Shown: positions 1-9,656, numbered from the stretch's first letter. The stretch is 64,000 nt of DNA from Chloroflexus sp. (GCA_020723995.1 DYHT01000006.1:2505-66504), one strand, 5' to 3'. Program-made: numbers and translations. The notes: generated from the letters alone by a model not told the origin.

Positions 1-112
1 TAGGGCGGGTTTCTTACCCGCCATCTTAGTAGGGCGGGTTTCTTACCCGCCATCTTAGTAGGGCGGGTTTCTTACCCGCCATCTGGCGGCAGGTATAGAA
101 ACCTGCCCTACC
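1..112. repeat. tandem array of short palindromic repeats
   Basis: Two full 29-bp units (1-29, 30-58) and a third truncated one each contain the hairpin GGCGGGT-ttctt-ACCCGCC. They are followed by a diverged hairpin, GGCAGGT-atagaa-ACCTGCC (about 88-108). The same palindrome recurs at 18350-18377 and 39737-39848, so this is a dispersed genomic family that has expanded in tandem here. It sits immediately upstream of iorB and may affect its leader. Confidence 0.9.
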
Positions 113-124
113 TCTGGAGATGCT

Positions 125-718
125 ATGACCAAGAAAAATATCAATTTCTTGCTGGTAGGAGTGGGCGGACAAGGGACGCTCCTGGCGAGCGACATCCTGG
201 CCGAACTTGGCCTGCGCCTGGGATACGAGGCCAAAAAGGCTGAGATTCACGGCATGTCACAACGCGGCGGCAGCGTGACCTCGACTGTGCGCTGGGGTGA
301 AAAAGTCTTCTCCCCCATCATCGGCAAGGGTGAGGTGGACTTTCTGGTGGCCTTTGAAAAACTGGAAGCCGTGCGCTATATCAGCCACCTGCGCGCGGGC
401 GGCGCGGTGCTGGTCAACAATCAGTGCATCGAGCCGATTACCGTCAAAGCTGGCGACTTGAAATACCCCGATGACGCCGCGATTCAAGCCGGATTGGAAA
501 AAGTGGCCGGACAAATCTTCTGGGTGAATGGGCTGGAAATTGCCGAAAAAGTCGGCAACCCGCGCGCGGCTAACGTGGCCATCCTGGGGGCGCTCTCGGC
601 GCTGCTGGATACGCCGGAAAGCGAATGGCTGGAAGCAATCAAAACCCACCTCCCGGCGAAGCACATTGCTGTCAACGTAAAAGCCTTTCAGGCTGGACGC
701 GCGGCGGTCAAGGCCTGA
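125..718 (+). CDS. iorB: indolepyruvate:ferredoxin oxidoreductase subunit beta (2-oxoacid oxidoreductase gamma domain)
   Basis: This is the small subunit of a 2-oxoacid:ferredoxin oxidoreductase, which oxidatively decarboxylates aryl pyruvates made by transamination of aromatic amino acids and passes electrons to ferredoxin. The 197-residue length suits a stand-alone IorB. A glycine-rich GVGGQG loop lies at residues 12-17 and the family motif HGMSQRGGS at 42-50. The large, thiamine-diphosphate-binding subunit IorA is not in the window and would be expected to the left of position 1. The gene ends just before a clear terminator, so it is probably the last gene of its operon. A 2-oxoacid oxidoreductase of another substrate class cannot be excluded. 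Confidence 0.85.
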   Translation: MTKKNINFLLVGVGGQGTLLASDILAELGLRLGYEAKKAEIHGMSQRGGSVTSTVRWGEKVFSPIIGKGEVDFLVAFEKLEAVRYISHLRAGGAVLVNNQCIEPITVKAGDLKYPDDAAIQAGLEKVAGQIFWVNGLEIAEKVGNPRAANVAILGALSALLDTPESEWLEAIKTHLPAKHIAVNVKAFQAGRAAVKA

Positions 719-735
719 ATAGTGCCTGATTGGAT

Positions 736-775
736 AAAAAAAGCCGCGTATCTTGGATGTGCGCGGCCTTTTTTT
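736..775. terminator. bidirectional intrinsic terminator between convergent genes
   Basis: A GCCGCG/CGCGGC stem is flanked by seven A on the left and seven T on the right, so it can serve iorB on the plus strand and the acyltransferase on the minus strand, whose stop codon lies inside it. Confidence 0.85.
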
Positions 776-1463
776 ATGCCGTCACGCTGCCCGGGCGCAG
801 TTTGCGTCTGCACAGGCGCTGCTCGCTCTCTTGCGCCAGCGCCCGGATGCGTTCCATGATATTGAGCGTCACGCCACGCACTTGCTCGCGGTCTTCGACA
901 TCGCCCTCGAATCTCATCGGTTGGCCGACAGTGACGCTGTATGGCCCGCACAGATACCAATTGGCCGTCGTCTGCTTGCCGCTGATGCCCGAGGTGATGC
1001 GCAGTGTCCGCTCACGGGGCAGGTAAATGCCGACCGGAATGACCGGCACGCCAGTCTTCAAGGCCAGCCGCGCCGCGCCGCTGCGCGGGGTGTGGAATCC
1101 GCCCTCCTGCGGACTGATCAGGCCCTCGGGGAAAACCGCCACCGGACGTCCATTTTCAAGCAACCGGCGGGCTTCTTCCAACGCCGCGCTACCCTGCTTG
1201 GGGTCCACGCAAATCTGCCGGGTTTTACGCAGATAGTAACCCAGCACTGGCACTGTGAAGGCATTGACCGTGATCAGCACGCTCATTGGTTGAGGCGCGA
1301 CCAGGTGAATGAGAAACGGGTCGGTTGCGCTGGGGTGATTGGCAACGAACAGTTTCGGCCCCGGCGAGGGATCATCGTGCCAGCGAATATCCAGGTTGAA
1401 CATCAGACGCGCATACAACCGGACGATGCTCCGCCCCAGCAAATATAGCAATTTATTGTTCAA
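774..1463 (-). CDS. 1-acyl-sn-glycerol-3-phosphate acyltransferase family protein (PlsC-like)
   Basis: A membrane-associated acyltransferase that probably transfers a fatty acyl group to lysophosphatidic acid in phospholipid synthesis. The catalytic HX4D box appears as NHPSATD at residues 42-48, and the glycerol-phosphate-binding FPEG motif is at 111-114. The 229-residue length is normal. The start used is TTG at 1463, followed by a hydrophobic N-terminal segment (LLYLLGRSIVRLYARLMF) fit for membrane association; no strong ribosome binding site is visible. The gene stands alone on the minus strand, convergent with iorB and tail to head after aconitase. Substrate specificity is inferred only from family. 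Confidence 0.8.
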   Translation of the reverse strand: MNNKLLYLLGRSIVRLYARLMFNLDIRWHDDPSPGPKLFVANHPSATDPFLIHLVAPQPMSVLITVNAFTVPVLGYYLRKTRQICVDPKQGSAALEEARRLLENGRPVAVFPEGLISPQEGGFHTPRSGAARLALKTGVPVIPVGIYLPRERTLRITSGISGKQTTANWYLCGPYSVTVGQPMRFEGDVEDREQVRGVTLNIMERIRALAQESEQRLCRRKLRPGSVTA

Positions 1464-1534
1464 TATTCAAATCTCGTTTCGTGAGAGTTTTTAATTACGA
1501 TAGCAATAACCCGTAACTTTGCCTGAAGTGACAG

Positions 1535-4369
1535 TCACTTTACTGCCGACTTCACCATATTCCGCAGCACTGTCTGCAGGATACCGCCGTTGCGATAATA
1601 TTCCACCTCCGCGGGCGTATTCAACAGTGCCTGCGTCTCGAAAAGTTCCACCCTGCCATCCGGCTTACGCACGCGCACATTGAGGCTGCCCTGCGGGGGC
1701 ATGTCATCGCGCAAGCACTCGATGTCGAATATTTCGTCACCTTTCAGGCCGAGTGATTCGGCATTCTCGCCGGGCATGAACTTGAGCGGAAGCACGCCCA
1801 TGCCAACCAGGTTTGAGCGGTGGATACGCTCGAAGGATTCAGCTATCACGGCTTTGACGCCCAAGAGCAGCGTGCCTTTGGCTGCCCAGTCGCGGCTGGA
1901 GCCGGTGCCATATTCCTTGCCCGCAATCACAATGGTCGGCACGCTATTTTTTTTGTATTTCATCGCCGCGTCGAAGATGGGCATTCTCTGACCATGGACG
2001 ATGGCCGGTTGACCGTCTACCGTCCTCGGTCCACCGTCTGGCGGCTCGAAGTAGATCGTTACGTTCCCTTCCACGCCCGGCACAAGCAAGTTCTTGAGGC
2101 GGATATTCGCAAACGTGCCGCGCGTCATGACGCGATCGTTGCCGCGCCGTGAGCCGTAGGAGTTGAAGTCGCGCACCACCACGCCATGCGCCTGCAGGTG
2201 CTTGCCAGCCGGGCTATCCGCGGCGATGTCCCCCGCCGGGGAGATGTGGTCGGTGGAGATCGAATCGCCCAGCAGGGCCAGGAGACGAGCGCCTTTGATC
2301 TCAGTAATATGCGCCACATCCAGCGTCATTGACTGGAAAAAAGGTGGATGTTGGATATAGGTCGAGTCTTCATTCCACTGGTAAAGGTCGCTCTCGGTCA
2401 CCTTGATCTGGTTCCATAGATCGTTGCCGGTAAACACATGCGCGTATTTCTCACGAAACATCTGCGCATCGAGGCTGGAAGCAACCGTATCCAGGATCTC
2501 CTGCGTCGTCGGCCAAATATCTTTCAGGTAAACAGACCGGTTATCATTACCCATACCGATCGGTTCGGCAGCCAGGTCAATATCCACTGTCCCAGCCAGG
2601 GCATAGGCGACGACCAGCGGAGGGGAGGCCAGGTAATTGGCCTTGACCAGGGGATGGACGCGCCCCTCGAAGTTGCGGTTGCCCGATATGACCGCCGCAG
2701 CAACGAGGTTGCCGCTGCTAACCGCTTTGGCCACCTCACCCGGCAGCGGGCCACTGTTCCCGATGCAGGTGGTACAGCCGTAGCCGACCACGTTAAAGCC
2801 CAGTTTGGCAAGCGGCTCGATCAAGCCGGCTTGTCGCAGGTACTCGGTTACCACACGTGATCCGGGCGCCAGGCTGGTCTTGACATACGGCTTGACCGTC
2901 AGCCCCTTTTCGACCGCCTTTTTGGCAATCAGGCCAGCGCCGATCATCACCGACGGATTGGAGGTATTGGTGCAGGAGGTGATCGCGGCGATGACCACCG
3001 CGCCGTGACCGATCTGCAGCGAGCCGCCATTGGTGCCGAAGGTAGCCGTGCGGCCAACCTCCTCGGGTTTGAGTTCGTAGCCGCGTTCCTTCACTGGAGT
3101 GGTCAGCGCCTGCTCAAAGACCTGTTTCATATCGTTCAGCACCACGCGGTCATGCGGGCGTTTGGGGCCGGCCAGGGAGGGCACTACAAATCCCAGGTCC
3201 AGTTCGAGTGTGGCGGTGAACTCAGGGTCAGGTGTATTTGCATCCCGGAACAAACCTTGCGCACGATAATACGCTTCGACCAGTTCGACCTGTTCGGCTT
3301 TTCGACCGGTCAGGCGCAGATAGCGCAGTGTCTCGGCATCCACCGGGAAGAAGCCCACCGTCGCCCCGTATTCGGGCGCCATATTAGCCAGGGTGGCGCG
3401 ATCAGGCAGGGACATGCTGTCCAGGCCGTGACCGTAGAACTCGACGAACTTGTCCACCACGCCCTTCTGGCGCAGCATTTGAGTGACGGTCAGAACCAGG
3501 TCGGTAGCCGTGACGCCCTCCGCGAGCTTGCCGTGGAGCTTGAACCCGATCACCTCCGGCAGAAGCATATCCATCGGCTGGCCGAGCATGGCCGCTTCTG
3601 CCTCTATGCCGCCCACGCCCCAACCGAGCACGCCCAGGCCGTTGATCATAGTGGTATGCGAATCGGTGCCGACCAGGGTATCGGGAAAGGCTATTAACTC
3701 GCCGGACTCCGAAGTCTCCTGACTTCGGACTTCCGGCGTCTGGAGACGCCGGACTCCGACGACTTCCGCCAGATATTCCAGGTTGACCTGATGCCCTATG
3801 CCGGTCATGGGTGGGACGACGCGAAAATTGGTGAAGGCTTTCTGTCCCCATTTCAGAAACTCATAACGCTCGCGGTTGCGTTGAAATTCGATCTCGGTAT
3901 TGCGCTGCAGGGCATCCGCGGTGGCGAAGAAATCCACCTGAATCGAATGGTCAATGACCAGATCCACCGGCACGAGCGGGTTGATCTTCTGCGGGTCGCC
4001 ACCCAGTCGGGCGACGGCGGCGCGCATAGCAGCCAAATCCACAACCGCCGGCACGCCGGTGAAATCCTGCATGATGACGCGCGCCGGCAGGAAGGGGATG
4101 CCTGCCCCCCCTTTAGCCCCCCACATGGCTTGCGATGAGGGGGATTGGGTGGGGGCTGGGGCCCAGGCAGCAATATTCTTGACATCTTCCTGGGTGATCT
4201 CGCGCTCGTTGCACTGGCGCAAGGCCGCCTCCAGCATAATACGGATCGAGAAGGGCAGCTTGCTGAGCCTGGTCAGACCGGCCTTTTCGAGCGCATCCAG
4301 GCGGTAGATCGTATATTTTCCGTGTCTGACTTTCAGTACATCACGGGCATTGAAATAATCCGGGGTCAT
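1535..4369 (-). CDS. acnA: aconitate hydratase (AcnA type) carrying three in-frame repeat insertions
   Basis: Interconverts citrate and isocitrate in the TCA cycle using a [4Fe-4S] cluster in the cytoplasm. The cluster ligands are seen as C466 (SCTNTSNP), C532 and C535 ([12 protein letters not shown]). Other family motifs are [22 protein letters not shown] and [12 protein letters not shown] near the C-terminus. At 944 residues it is about 40-50 longer than usual AcnA. The excess falls in three blocks that match repeat DNA: residues about 70-89, 205-222 and 775-797. All three preserve the frame and lie between conserved motifs, so the enzyme is probably active. The start has an AAAGGAG site 7 nt upstream. 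The gene follows adenosine deaminase by 48 nt and may be cotranscribed. Confidence 0.95.
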   Translation of the reverse strand: MTPDYFNARDVLKVRHGKYTIYRLDALEKAGLTRLSKLPFSIRIMLEAALRQCNEREITQEDVKNIAAWAPAPTQSPSSQAMWGAKGGAGIPFLPARVIMQDFTGVPAVVDLAAMRAAVARLGGDPQKINPLVPVDLVIDHSIQVDFFATADALQRNTEIEFQRNRERYEFLKWGQKAFTNFRVVPPMTGIGHQVNLEYLAEVVGVRRLQTPEVRSQETSESGELIAFPDTLVGTDSHTTMINGLGVLGWGVGGIEAEAAMLGQPMDMLLPEVIGFKLHGKLAEGVTATDLVLTVTQMLRQKGVVDKFVEFYGHGLDSMSLPDRATLANMAPEYGATVGFFPVDAETLRYLRLTGRKAEQVELVEAYYRAQGLFRDANTPDPEFTATLELDLGFVVPSLAGPKRPHDRVVLNDMKQVFEQALTTPVKERGYELKPEEVGRTATFGTNGGSLQIGHGAVVIAAITSCTNTSNPSVMIGAGLIAKKAVEKGLTVKPYVKTSLAPGSRVVTEYLRQAGLIEPLAKLGFNVVGYGCTTCIGNSGPLPGEVAKAVSSGNLVAAAVISGNRNFEGRVHPLVKANYLASPPLVVAYALAGTVDIDLAAEPIGMGNDNRSVYLKDIWPTTQEILDTVASSLDAQMFREKYAHVFTGNDLWNQIKVTESDLYQWNEDSTYIQHPPFFQSMTLDVAHITEIKGARLLALLGDSISTDHISPAGDIAADSPAGKHLQAHGVVVRDFNSYGSRRGNDRVMTRGTFANIRLKNLLVPGVEGNVTIYFEPPDGGPRTVDGQPAIVHGQRMPIFDAAMKYKKNSVPTIVIAGKEYGTGSSRDWAAKGTLLLGVKAVIAESFERIHRSNLVGMGVLPLKFMPGENAESLGLKGDEIFDIECLRDDMPPQGSLNVRVRKPDGRVELFETQALLNTPAEVEYYRNGGILQTVLRNMVKSAVK
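1980..2048. repeat. dispersed repeat inserted in frame in acnA (C-terminal part)
   Basis: A run built of GACCGTCTACCGT and CGGTCCACCGTC-like words encodes residues about 775-797 ([18 protein letters not shown]). The same wording appears in the intergenic DNA at 35710-35755. Aconitases normally lack this block. Confidence 0.6.
3700..3766. repeat. double-hairpin repeat inserted in frame in acnA (middle)
   Basis: Two adjacent hairpins, CCGAAGTC-tcct-GACTTCGG and CCGGCGTC-tgga-GACGCCGG, lie inside the coding region and encode residues about 202-224 ([20 protein letters not shown]). They separate two well conserved aconitase segments. Confidence 0.75.
4099..4163. repeat. C-run/G-run repeat inserted in frame in acnA (N-terminal part)
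   Basis: C-rich then G-rich arms (CCCCCCCTTTAGCCCCCC and GAGGGGGATTGGGTGGGGG) form an inverted repeat that encodes residues about 69-91 before the conserved [13 protein letters not shown] segment. Similar C/G arms occur inside secA at 8133-8189 and 9425-9466. Confidence 0.7.
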
Positions 4370-4417
4370 AAAAACTCCTTTGGCGTCGAATAGACCTTAA
4401 GAGTCTATCCGAAAAAT

Positions 4418-5446
4418 TTAACATCTGAATTCCTTCTCCAGTCGGCTAATCAGCCCGGCGCGCTCCTCATCTGGCAGAAAAGCCGCTCGCGCGGCGGCCA
4501 GGATGCGCTCGTGCAATACTTGGCGCGTCATGCCCAGGGTCTCGCAGGCCTGGCGATATTCATCACCCAGCGTGATCTGCGAGATGCCGGGGTCGTCGGT
4601 GGCCAGCGTGACATTCAGGCCATACTCCAGCATCCTCACTAACGGATGCGCTTCCAGCGCAGGGACGACGCCGCTCTGGTAATTGCTCGTTACGCAGACC
4701 TCAAAGCTGGCGGCGCGCTCGCGGGCCAACGCTACCACGGACTGATCTTCCAAAATGCGCACGCCATGACCGATGCGCTCGGCATTCATGTCTTCAAGCG
4801 CACTGCGCACACTGGCTGCCCCGGCCCATTCCCCGGCGTGGACGGTGATGCGCAGCCCGGCTTGCTGCGCCTCGCGGAAGATGCCGATAAAAGGCTGGAT
4901 GGGAAATTCCGCCTCGTTGCCGGCCAGGTCGAGACCGACCAATCCTTTTTCGATACGGTCAGCCGCCATCCAGGCCACCTGCTCGGCCAATTCCAGGCTC
5001 TCATGGCGGTTGACGCTGGCCAGCAGGCGCACCATAATGCCGAATTCCATTGCCGCCTGCCGGGCGCTTTCGCAGACCCAGTCAATGACTTCATCCAGGG
5101 GAAAACGCTCGGCGCGGCTGAGGGCGACCGGCGTGAAACGCAATTCCAAATAGCGGACATTATCCTGCGCCGCATCCTGGATAGCCTCGCGGGTGATGCG
5201 GTCAATGGCCTCCGGCGAGCGATAGAGCATGCGCAGGGTGGTGAACTTGGCTAGGAAATTCTGATAAGTGAATGGTTCGCCGTTTTGCACCTGGACGAGA
5301 TGGCGCAGGCGTGTGATGTTGGTCGGGAGGGTGATCCCATGTGCTCTGGCAATATCCAGCATAGTCGCCAGGCGTAAAGAGCCTTCCATATGGCGATGGA
5401 GTTCGACCTTGGGTAAGGCTTGATAATAATCCAGCGTGCTCTTCAC
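4418..5446 (-). CDS. add: adenosine deaminase family protein
   Basis: A cytoplasmic zinc amidohydrolase that probably deaminates adenosine to inosine in purine salvage. The metal-binding HxH lies at H17/H19 in PKVELHRHMEG. Further family motifs in order are DLAGNE, TVHAGEWAG (third metal His and nearby catalytic residues), ERIGHGVRI, VTSNYQSG and LATDDPGIS. The length of 342 residues is typical. Adenine deaminase and aminodeoxyfutalosine deaminase share this fold, so the exact substrate is not certain. It is separated from secA upstream by an inverted repeat and lies 48 nt before aconitase. Confidence 0.8.
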   Translation of the reverse strand: MKSTLDYYQALPKVELHRHMEGSLRLATMLDIARAHGITLPTNITRLRHLVQVQNGEPFTYQNFLAKFTTLRMLYRSPEAIDRITREAIQDAAQDNVRYLELRFTPVALSRAERFPLDEVIDWVCESARQAAMEFGIMVRLLASVNRHESLELAEQVAWMAADRIEKGLVGLDLAGNEAEFPIQPFIGIFREAQQAGLRITVHAGEWAGAASVRSALEDMNAERIGHGVRILEDQSVVALARERAASFEVCVTSNYQSGVVPALEAHPLVRMLEYGLNVTLATDDPGISQITLGDEYRQACETLGMTRQVLHERILAAARAAFLPDEERAGLISRLEKEFRC

Positions 5447-5491
5447 AGAGGAATTCGTCTAAGGCAGCTGCGGAGCGGCTACCACTAAGAG

Positions 5492-5563
5492 ACTATCTCA
5501 AAACTCAGCGGAGACGGTCGAACTGCCGGGCATGGGAGCCCGGCCGGCCTCTTTTGAGATAGT
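5492..5563. repeat. inverted repeat element between secA and add
   Basis: Perfect 12-bp arms ACTATCTCAAAA (5492-5503) and TTTTGAGATAGT (5552-5563) enclose an inner hairpin GCCGGGC-atgg-GAGCCCGGC. ACTAA lies near both outer ends, which could be a worn target duplication. It may act as the secA transcript end or be a small MITE remnant. Confidence 0.65.
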
Positions 5564-5565
5564 TA

Positions 5566-8500
5566 CTAATGCCGGTGGCGCTTTTTCTTACGCGGGACCG
5601 TCTGCGCCTGGACAGCCGGGGCCGGTGTGGAGGCCGTTTCCAATGGCGTTGCAATGAAAGGGCGCGGTTGGTAAAGGAAAATACGGCTGATGACCGCCGC
5701 GCGGATCTCGCCTAGCAGGTTCTGGAACATCTCGGAAGCTTGACTTTTGTACTGTACCAGCGGATCGCGTTGGGCATAGGCCTCCAGGCCGATGGAAACG
5801 CGCAGCGCCTCGACCCGCGTCAGGTAATCAACCCACAGCTCGGTGATCGCCCCGAGCAGCACCTGGCGGTAGATCTCGGTCTGGACGCGGCGGCCAAGCT
5901 CTCCGGTCAGGGCGGCGCGCTCGGACTCGGAGAGGGTCGAGGGGGACTGCTCGAGCCGCTCCTCGCCCAGAACGGCGGCAGCCGGCCCAAGGTCCGCGAG
6001 GCGATTTGCATTCTGGCTCAGGCGGCGAAATTCGCTCTCGCCCCAAGCGTTGTTCAGGGCGATCTGCGCCTGCTCGAGGTGTTCCAAAACATCCTCCGTC
6101 AGGGATTCGGTGGAGGCGTCCGCCAGCAGTTCATTGCCCAAATAGACGTAATGCAGGCGAGTGAAAACCTGGCGCATCTGGCGATGGGTCTTGCTATCAA
6201 AATAGGTACGGGCGCCCTGTGCCATGAGCGCCAGCAGGCGCAAACGGAACTGGTTGCCGAGCGGGAGATCGCCCTGGCGTTCGAGGAAGGAATCCAGGTC
6301 GCGGGTGATCTGGCCGTCCTCGCCCACCAGGCGCTCCTGCCGGGAATCGAGCACCTCACGCGTCCTGTCCTCGAGACGTTCAGCGATCTCGTCCCAGTCG
6401 AGCTCTTGGAGTTCGGCCGCCTCCAGGCCGAGACTTTCGCCCAGGCGAAATGCTATGGTGGCAATCAAGCGGGTGAGAGTCAAATTGGCGATGAAAGCCT
6501 CTACCTGATCACGGATGGTATCTTCCACCTGGCGCGGGTCTTCAGCCAGAGAGCGCATCTGTTCGGACGAAAGCCGCAGCGGGATGTGGACGAGGCCCTG
6601 GAGTTCCTCCAGGATCTCTTGCGGGCGACGAGGCCCGCCTTCTTCGTTATCTCTGAAAGCATCGAAGAAGGTATCGAGAGCCTCGGTCCGATCTTTAATC
6701 TGGCTGTCCAGGCTTTCCCCGGCGCGATCAATCTGCTCCTGGATGGCATGGAGGAAATAGGCATGTTCAGCCCGCAGGGTGCGGCGGGCAATATCTATGA
6801 GGGCTGTGCGCAGATCGGCCTTTAAATCCGCAAATTCACGCAGCAGGATTTTGTAAGTGAAGGAGGGGAAAGCGCCCTCGACGACGCCAAAGACCGGCTG
6901 GATCCGTTCTAGCCAGGCCAGCAGGCGCCAAAGCTCCCCACTTTCGACGGCTTCCGAGACGCGCCGCTCGACTTCCAGGCGCAGGAGTTCATCCACATCT
7001 TCGGTCAGGTTTTTCTTCTCGAAGACGCGGTCACGCTGGGAGTAGATCCTCATGCGCTGCGAGTTGAGCACATCGTCGTATTCGAGCAGGTGCTTGCGCA
7101 CGTCGAAGTTGGCGCCCTCGACGCGGTGCTGCGACTGCTCGATGATGCCGCTGACCAGGCGCGCCTGGAGCGGGTAATCGTCGTCAATGCTCAAGCGCTG
7201 CATCAAGCCATTGACCTGTTCGCCGCCGAACAGGCGCATCAGGTCGTCTTCGAGCGAGAGATAGAAGCGCGACGAGCCGGGGTCGCCCTGGCGGGCGGCG
7301 CGGCCGCGCAACTGGTTGTCAATGCGGCGCGCCTCGTGCCGTTCGGAGCCGATGACATGCAAGCCGCCCAGTTCCTTGACGCGTTCCATGTCATCGAAGT
7401 GTTTGAGGAAGAACTTGACCTCGGTCTCGTAGATGCCATAAAGAGAAGGTTCCACCTTCTGGAGCGCCTCGCGGCGTTCCTGCAAGGTCATGTCGTAGGG
7501 GTCTTTGTAACCGGCCTTGCGCAGGACGCGCGCCACCGCGGCGATGATCTCCTCGGCCAGATCTCCGCCCAATTTGATATCCACGCCGCGCCCGGCCATG
7601 TTGGTGGCGATGGTCACCGCACCGAAGGCGCCCGCGCCGGCGATGATCTGTGATTCCTCGGTATGCTTGCGCGCATTAAGCACCTGGTGCGGGACGCCGC
7701 CTTGTAGCACCGACTGAAGTCGGTGCGTGTCTTTTGGCGCGAATTGCAGGATTTCGAGCAGGCGCGTCAGGTTGGCGGCCTCTTCGGGATTGAGTGAGAG
7801 TCCCAGGTCGCGCGCCATCGGGCGCAGCTCCTCGGGGCGGAGTTGGTCGAGCGGCTTGCTCAGCTCGGCGAGTTCCGGGATGGCGCGCCCATCCTCGACG
7901 CGCTCGTTGGTTGCCAGCCAGGCATGGCGGATCAACAGCACCTGCATCAAGCGGCGGATCGGTTCCGCACGCAGCCGGTTCGACAGGCGATCCGAACTCT
8001 CGACCGAGGTCGTACCGACCAGCATCGGCCGTCCTTTGACGTGGTAATAGACGATCTCGCGCACCAGGGCGCGCAGCTTGGCTTCCGCGGTGCGATAGAT
8101 GGTATCGGGATAGTCCTTGCGGCGGTAGAAGACCCCCCCCGTTCTCCCCCCATTTTCTGCGAAAATGGGGGGGGCGGAGGGGGGGGCCTCCCGCTTGGCA
8201 AAGTAAGCGTACTCGTATCCCTCTTCGTCCTTGGCTTTAAGTTCGACCAGCGGCGCATTCGGTCCGACAACCTGGTATTCCAGGTTGGTCGGGATGGGCA
8301 GTACATCGAGTTTATAGATCTTGCTGAACTCTTCCGCCTCGGTCAGGGCTGTGCCGGTCATGCCGGCCAGCTTTTCGTACATACGGAAGTAGTTCTGCAG
8401 GGTGATGGTGGCGTAGGTGATGTTCTCCGGTTCGACCTTTACGCCCTCTTTGGCCTCCACGGCCTGGTGCAAACCATCCGACCAACGGCGGCCGGGCATC

Positions 8501-9630
8501 AGGCGCCCGGTGAATTCGTCCACGATGACCACCTTGCCGCCCTGGACGAGGTAATCCTTGTTGCGCTTGAAGAGGTGCTGGGCGCGCAAGGCCTGCTCGA
8601 GATGGCCAAGCAGGCGCGCCTGTTCAGGGGTCACGTCTTCGGGGTGGTCGGGGTCGCGCAGCGGCTGGCCGAGCAATTGCTCGACATGCGCGCTGCCGAT
8701 CTCGGTCATCGAGACGGTGCGATCTTTTTCACTGATCTCGTAATCCTCTGGGCGTAACTGGCGCACGAGCTGCGCCATCTTGCCGTACCATTCCACGTCA
8801 CCTGAGGCCGGGCCGGAGATGATCAGCGGGGTGCGCGCCTCGTCAATGAGGACGTTGTCCACCTCGTCCACGATGGCGTAGTGGTGGCCGCGCTGGACAC
8901 GATCCTCCAGGCGCATGGTCATGTTATCGCGCAGGTAGTCGAAGCCGAACTCAGAGTTGGTGCCGTAGGTGATGTCGGCCGCGTAGGCCAGGCGGCGATC
9001 CACCAAGCGCAATTGATCCTGGTCTTCACGCGAGGATTCCTTTGACAGGTCGTAAAGGAAGGCCTTTTTACCGTTTTCAGTGGCGGCGGCCATTTGCAGG
9101 ACACCGACCGTCAACCCGAGGGCGTGATAGATCGGCCCCATCCAGCGGGCGTCACGCCGCGCCAGGTAATCGTTGACCGTGACGAGATTACAACCCCTGC
9201 CGGTCAGCGCGTTCAGGTAGAGCGGCAGGGTGGCGACCAGCGTCTTGCCCTCGCCGGTGCGCATCTCGGCGATGGTGCCGCGATGCAGGACGACCCCGCC
9301 GAGCAATTGCACGTCGTAGGGGCGCAGTCCGATGGTGCGTTTACTGGCTTCGCGCACCGCGGCGAAGGCTTCGGGGAGGATTTCGTCGAGAACATCTTGT
9401 TCAGCCTGGCGATGTTCTTTCTCGTCAAGACCCCCCTCGGTCCCCCCCAAGTGGGGGAGGTTTGATGCGATGCGCGCCCGGAACTCGTCCGTTTTGGCGC
9501 GCAGCGCCTCGTCGGACAGGAACTCGAATTCCGGCTCGAGGGCGCTGATCTGGTCCACGAGACCGCTCAGTTTTTCGATCTCACGCTTATTGGGGTCGCC
9601 CCCGAAGGCTTTGACAAATTTTTGGAGCAT
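5566..9630 (-). CDS. secA: preprotein translocase ATPase SecA, very long form with in-frame repeats
   Basis: The motor ATPase that drives unfolded preproteins through SecYEG at the inner face of the membrane. Seen in order: Walker A MRTGEGKT, the DEVDNVLIDEARTPL segment, TNMAGRGVDIKLGG and RRIDNQLRGRAARQGDPG of NBD2, then a helical wing/scaffold region. The protein has 1354 residues against 830-950 in most bacteria. NBD2 is split by an insertion of about 100 residues after TTSVESSDRLSNRL, and the C-terminal third is expanded. The C-terminus is basic (RKKKRHRH) and lacks the usual zinc-binding cysteines. Three short blocks correspond to repeat DNA (residues about 56-69, 481-500 and 634-643). 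Start MLQKFVKAFGGD fits the family. Confidence 0.95.
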   Translation of the reverse strand: MLQKFVKAFGGDPNKREIEKLSGLVDQISALEPEFEFLSDEALRAKTDEFRARIASNLPHLGGTEGGLDEKEHRQAEQDVLDEILPEAFAAVREASKRTIGLRPYDVQLLGGVVLHRGTIAEMRTGEGKTLVATLPLYLNALTGRGCNLVTVNDYLARRDARWMGPIYHALGLTVGVLQMAAATENGKKAFLYDLSKESSREDQDQLRLVDRRLAYAADITYGTNSEFGFDYLRDNMTMRLEDRVQRGHHYAIVDEVDNVLIDEARTPLIISGPASGDVEWYGKMAQLVRQLRPEDYEISEKDRTVSMTEIGSAHVEQLLGQPLRDPDHPEDVTPEQARLLGHLEQALRAQHLFKRNKDYLVQGGKVVIVDEFTGRLMPGRRWSDGLHQAVEAKEGVKVEPENITYATITLQNYFRMYEKLAGMTGTALTEAEEFSKIYKLDVLPIPTNLEYQVVGPNAPLVELKAKDEEGYEYAYFAKREAPPSAPPIFAENGGRTGGVFYRRKDYPDTIYRTAEAKLRALVREIVYYHVKGRPMLVGTTSVESSDRLSNRLRAEPIRRLMQVLLIRHAWLATNERVEDGRAIPELAELSKPLDQLRPEELRPMARDLGLSLNPEEAANLTRLLEILQFAPKDTHRLQSVLQGGVPHQVLNARKHTEESQIIAGAGAFGAVTIATNMAGRGVDIKLGGDLAEEIIAAVARVLRKAGYKDPYDMTLQERREALQKVEPSLYGIYETEVKFFLKHFDDMERVKELGGLHVIGSERHEARRIDNQLRGRAARQGDPGSSRFYLSLEDDLMRLFGGEQVNGLMQRLSIDDDYPLQARLVSGIIEQSQHRVEGANFDVRKHLLEYDDVLNSQRMRIYSQRDRVFEKKNLTEDVDELLRLEVERRVSEAVESGELWRLLAWLERIQPVFGVVEGAFPSFTYKILLREFADLKADLRTALIDIARRTLRAEHAYFLHAIQEQIDRAGESLDSQIKDRTEALDTFFDAFRDNEEGGPRRPQEILEELQGLVHIPLRLSSEQMRSLAEDPRQVEDTIRDQVEAFIANLTLTRLIATIAFRLGESLGLEAAELQELDWDEIAERLEDRTREVLDSRQERLVGEDGQITRDLDSFLERQGDLPLGNQFRLRLLALMAQGARTYFDSKTHRQMRQVFTRLHYVYLGNELLADASTESLTEDVLEHLEQAQIALNNAWGESEFRRLSQNANRLADLGPAAAVLGEERLEQSPSTLSESERAALTGELGRRVQTEIYRQVLLGAITELWVDYLTRVEALRVSIGLEAYAQRDPLVQYKSQASEMFQNLLGEIRAAVISRIFLYQPRPFIATPLETASTPAPAVQAQTVPRKKKRHRH
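7705..7732. repeat. short palindrome in frame within secA NBD2 insertion
   Basis: The hairpin GCACCGACT-ga-AGTCGGTGC encodes residues about 634-643 (DTHRLQSVLQG) directly before the conserved PHQVLNA segment. Confidence 0.7.
8133..8189. repeat. C-run/G-run palindrome in frame within secA
   Basis: CCCCCCCC... and ...GGGGGGG arms flank the hairpin CCATTTTCtgcGAAAATGG. They encode residues about 481-500 (REAPPSAPPIFAENGGRTGG), which have no counterpart in usual SecA. Confidence 0.7.
9425..9466. repeat. C-run/G-run repeat in frame near the secA N-terminus
   Basis: CCCCCCTCGGTCCCCCCC followed by GTGGGGGAGG encodes residues about 56-69 (SNLPHLGGTEGGLD), between the first helix pair and the LPEAFAAVREA segment. 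Confidence 0.65.
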
Positions 9631-9650
9631 AGGGAACCTTTCGGGGGGTG

Positions 9651-9656
9651 ATTATA
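9651..9656 (-). promoter_or_regulatory. extended -10 promoter element of secA
   Basis: On the minus strand the sequence reads TGCTATAAT, an extended -10 box, about 20 nt before the secA ATG. No good -35 is seen. The same TGCTAYAMT word precedes several other genes here. Confidence 0.55.

Noticed and set aside
1-90. CRISPR-like array of 29-bp repeats
   Set aside because: The units are directly adjacent with no spacers, each is an internal hairpin, and the same unit is scattered elsewhere. It is a tandem palindromic repeat.
5740-6825. 361-codon ORF on the plus strand
   Set aside because: Antisense to secA; no recognisable domain and no ribosome site.
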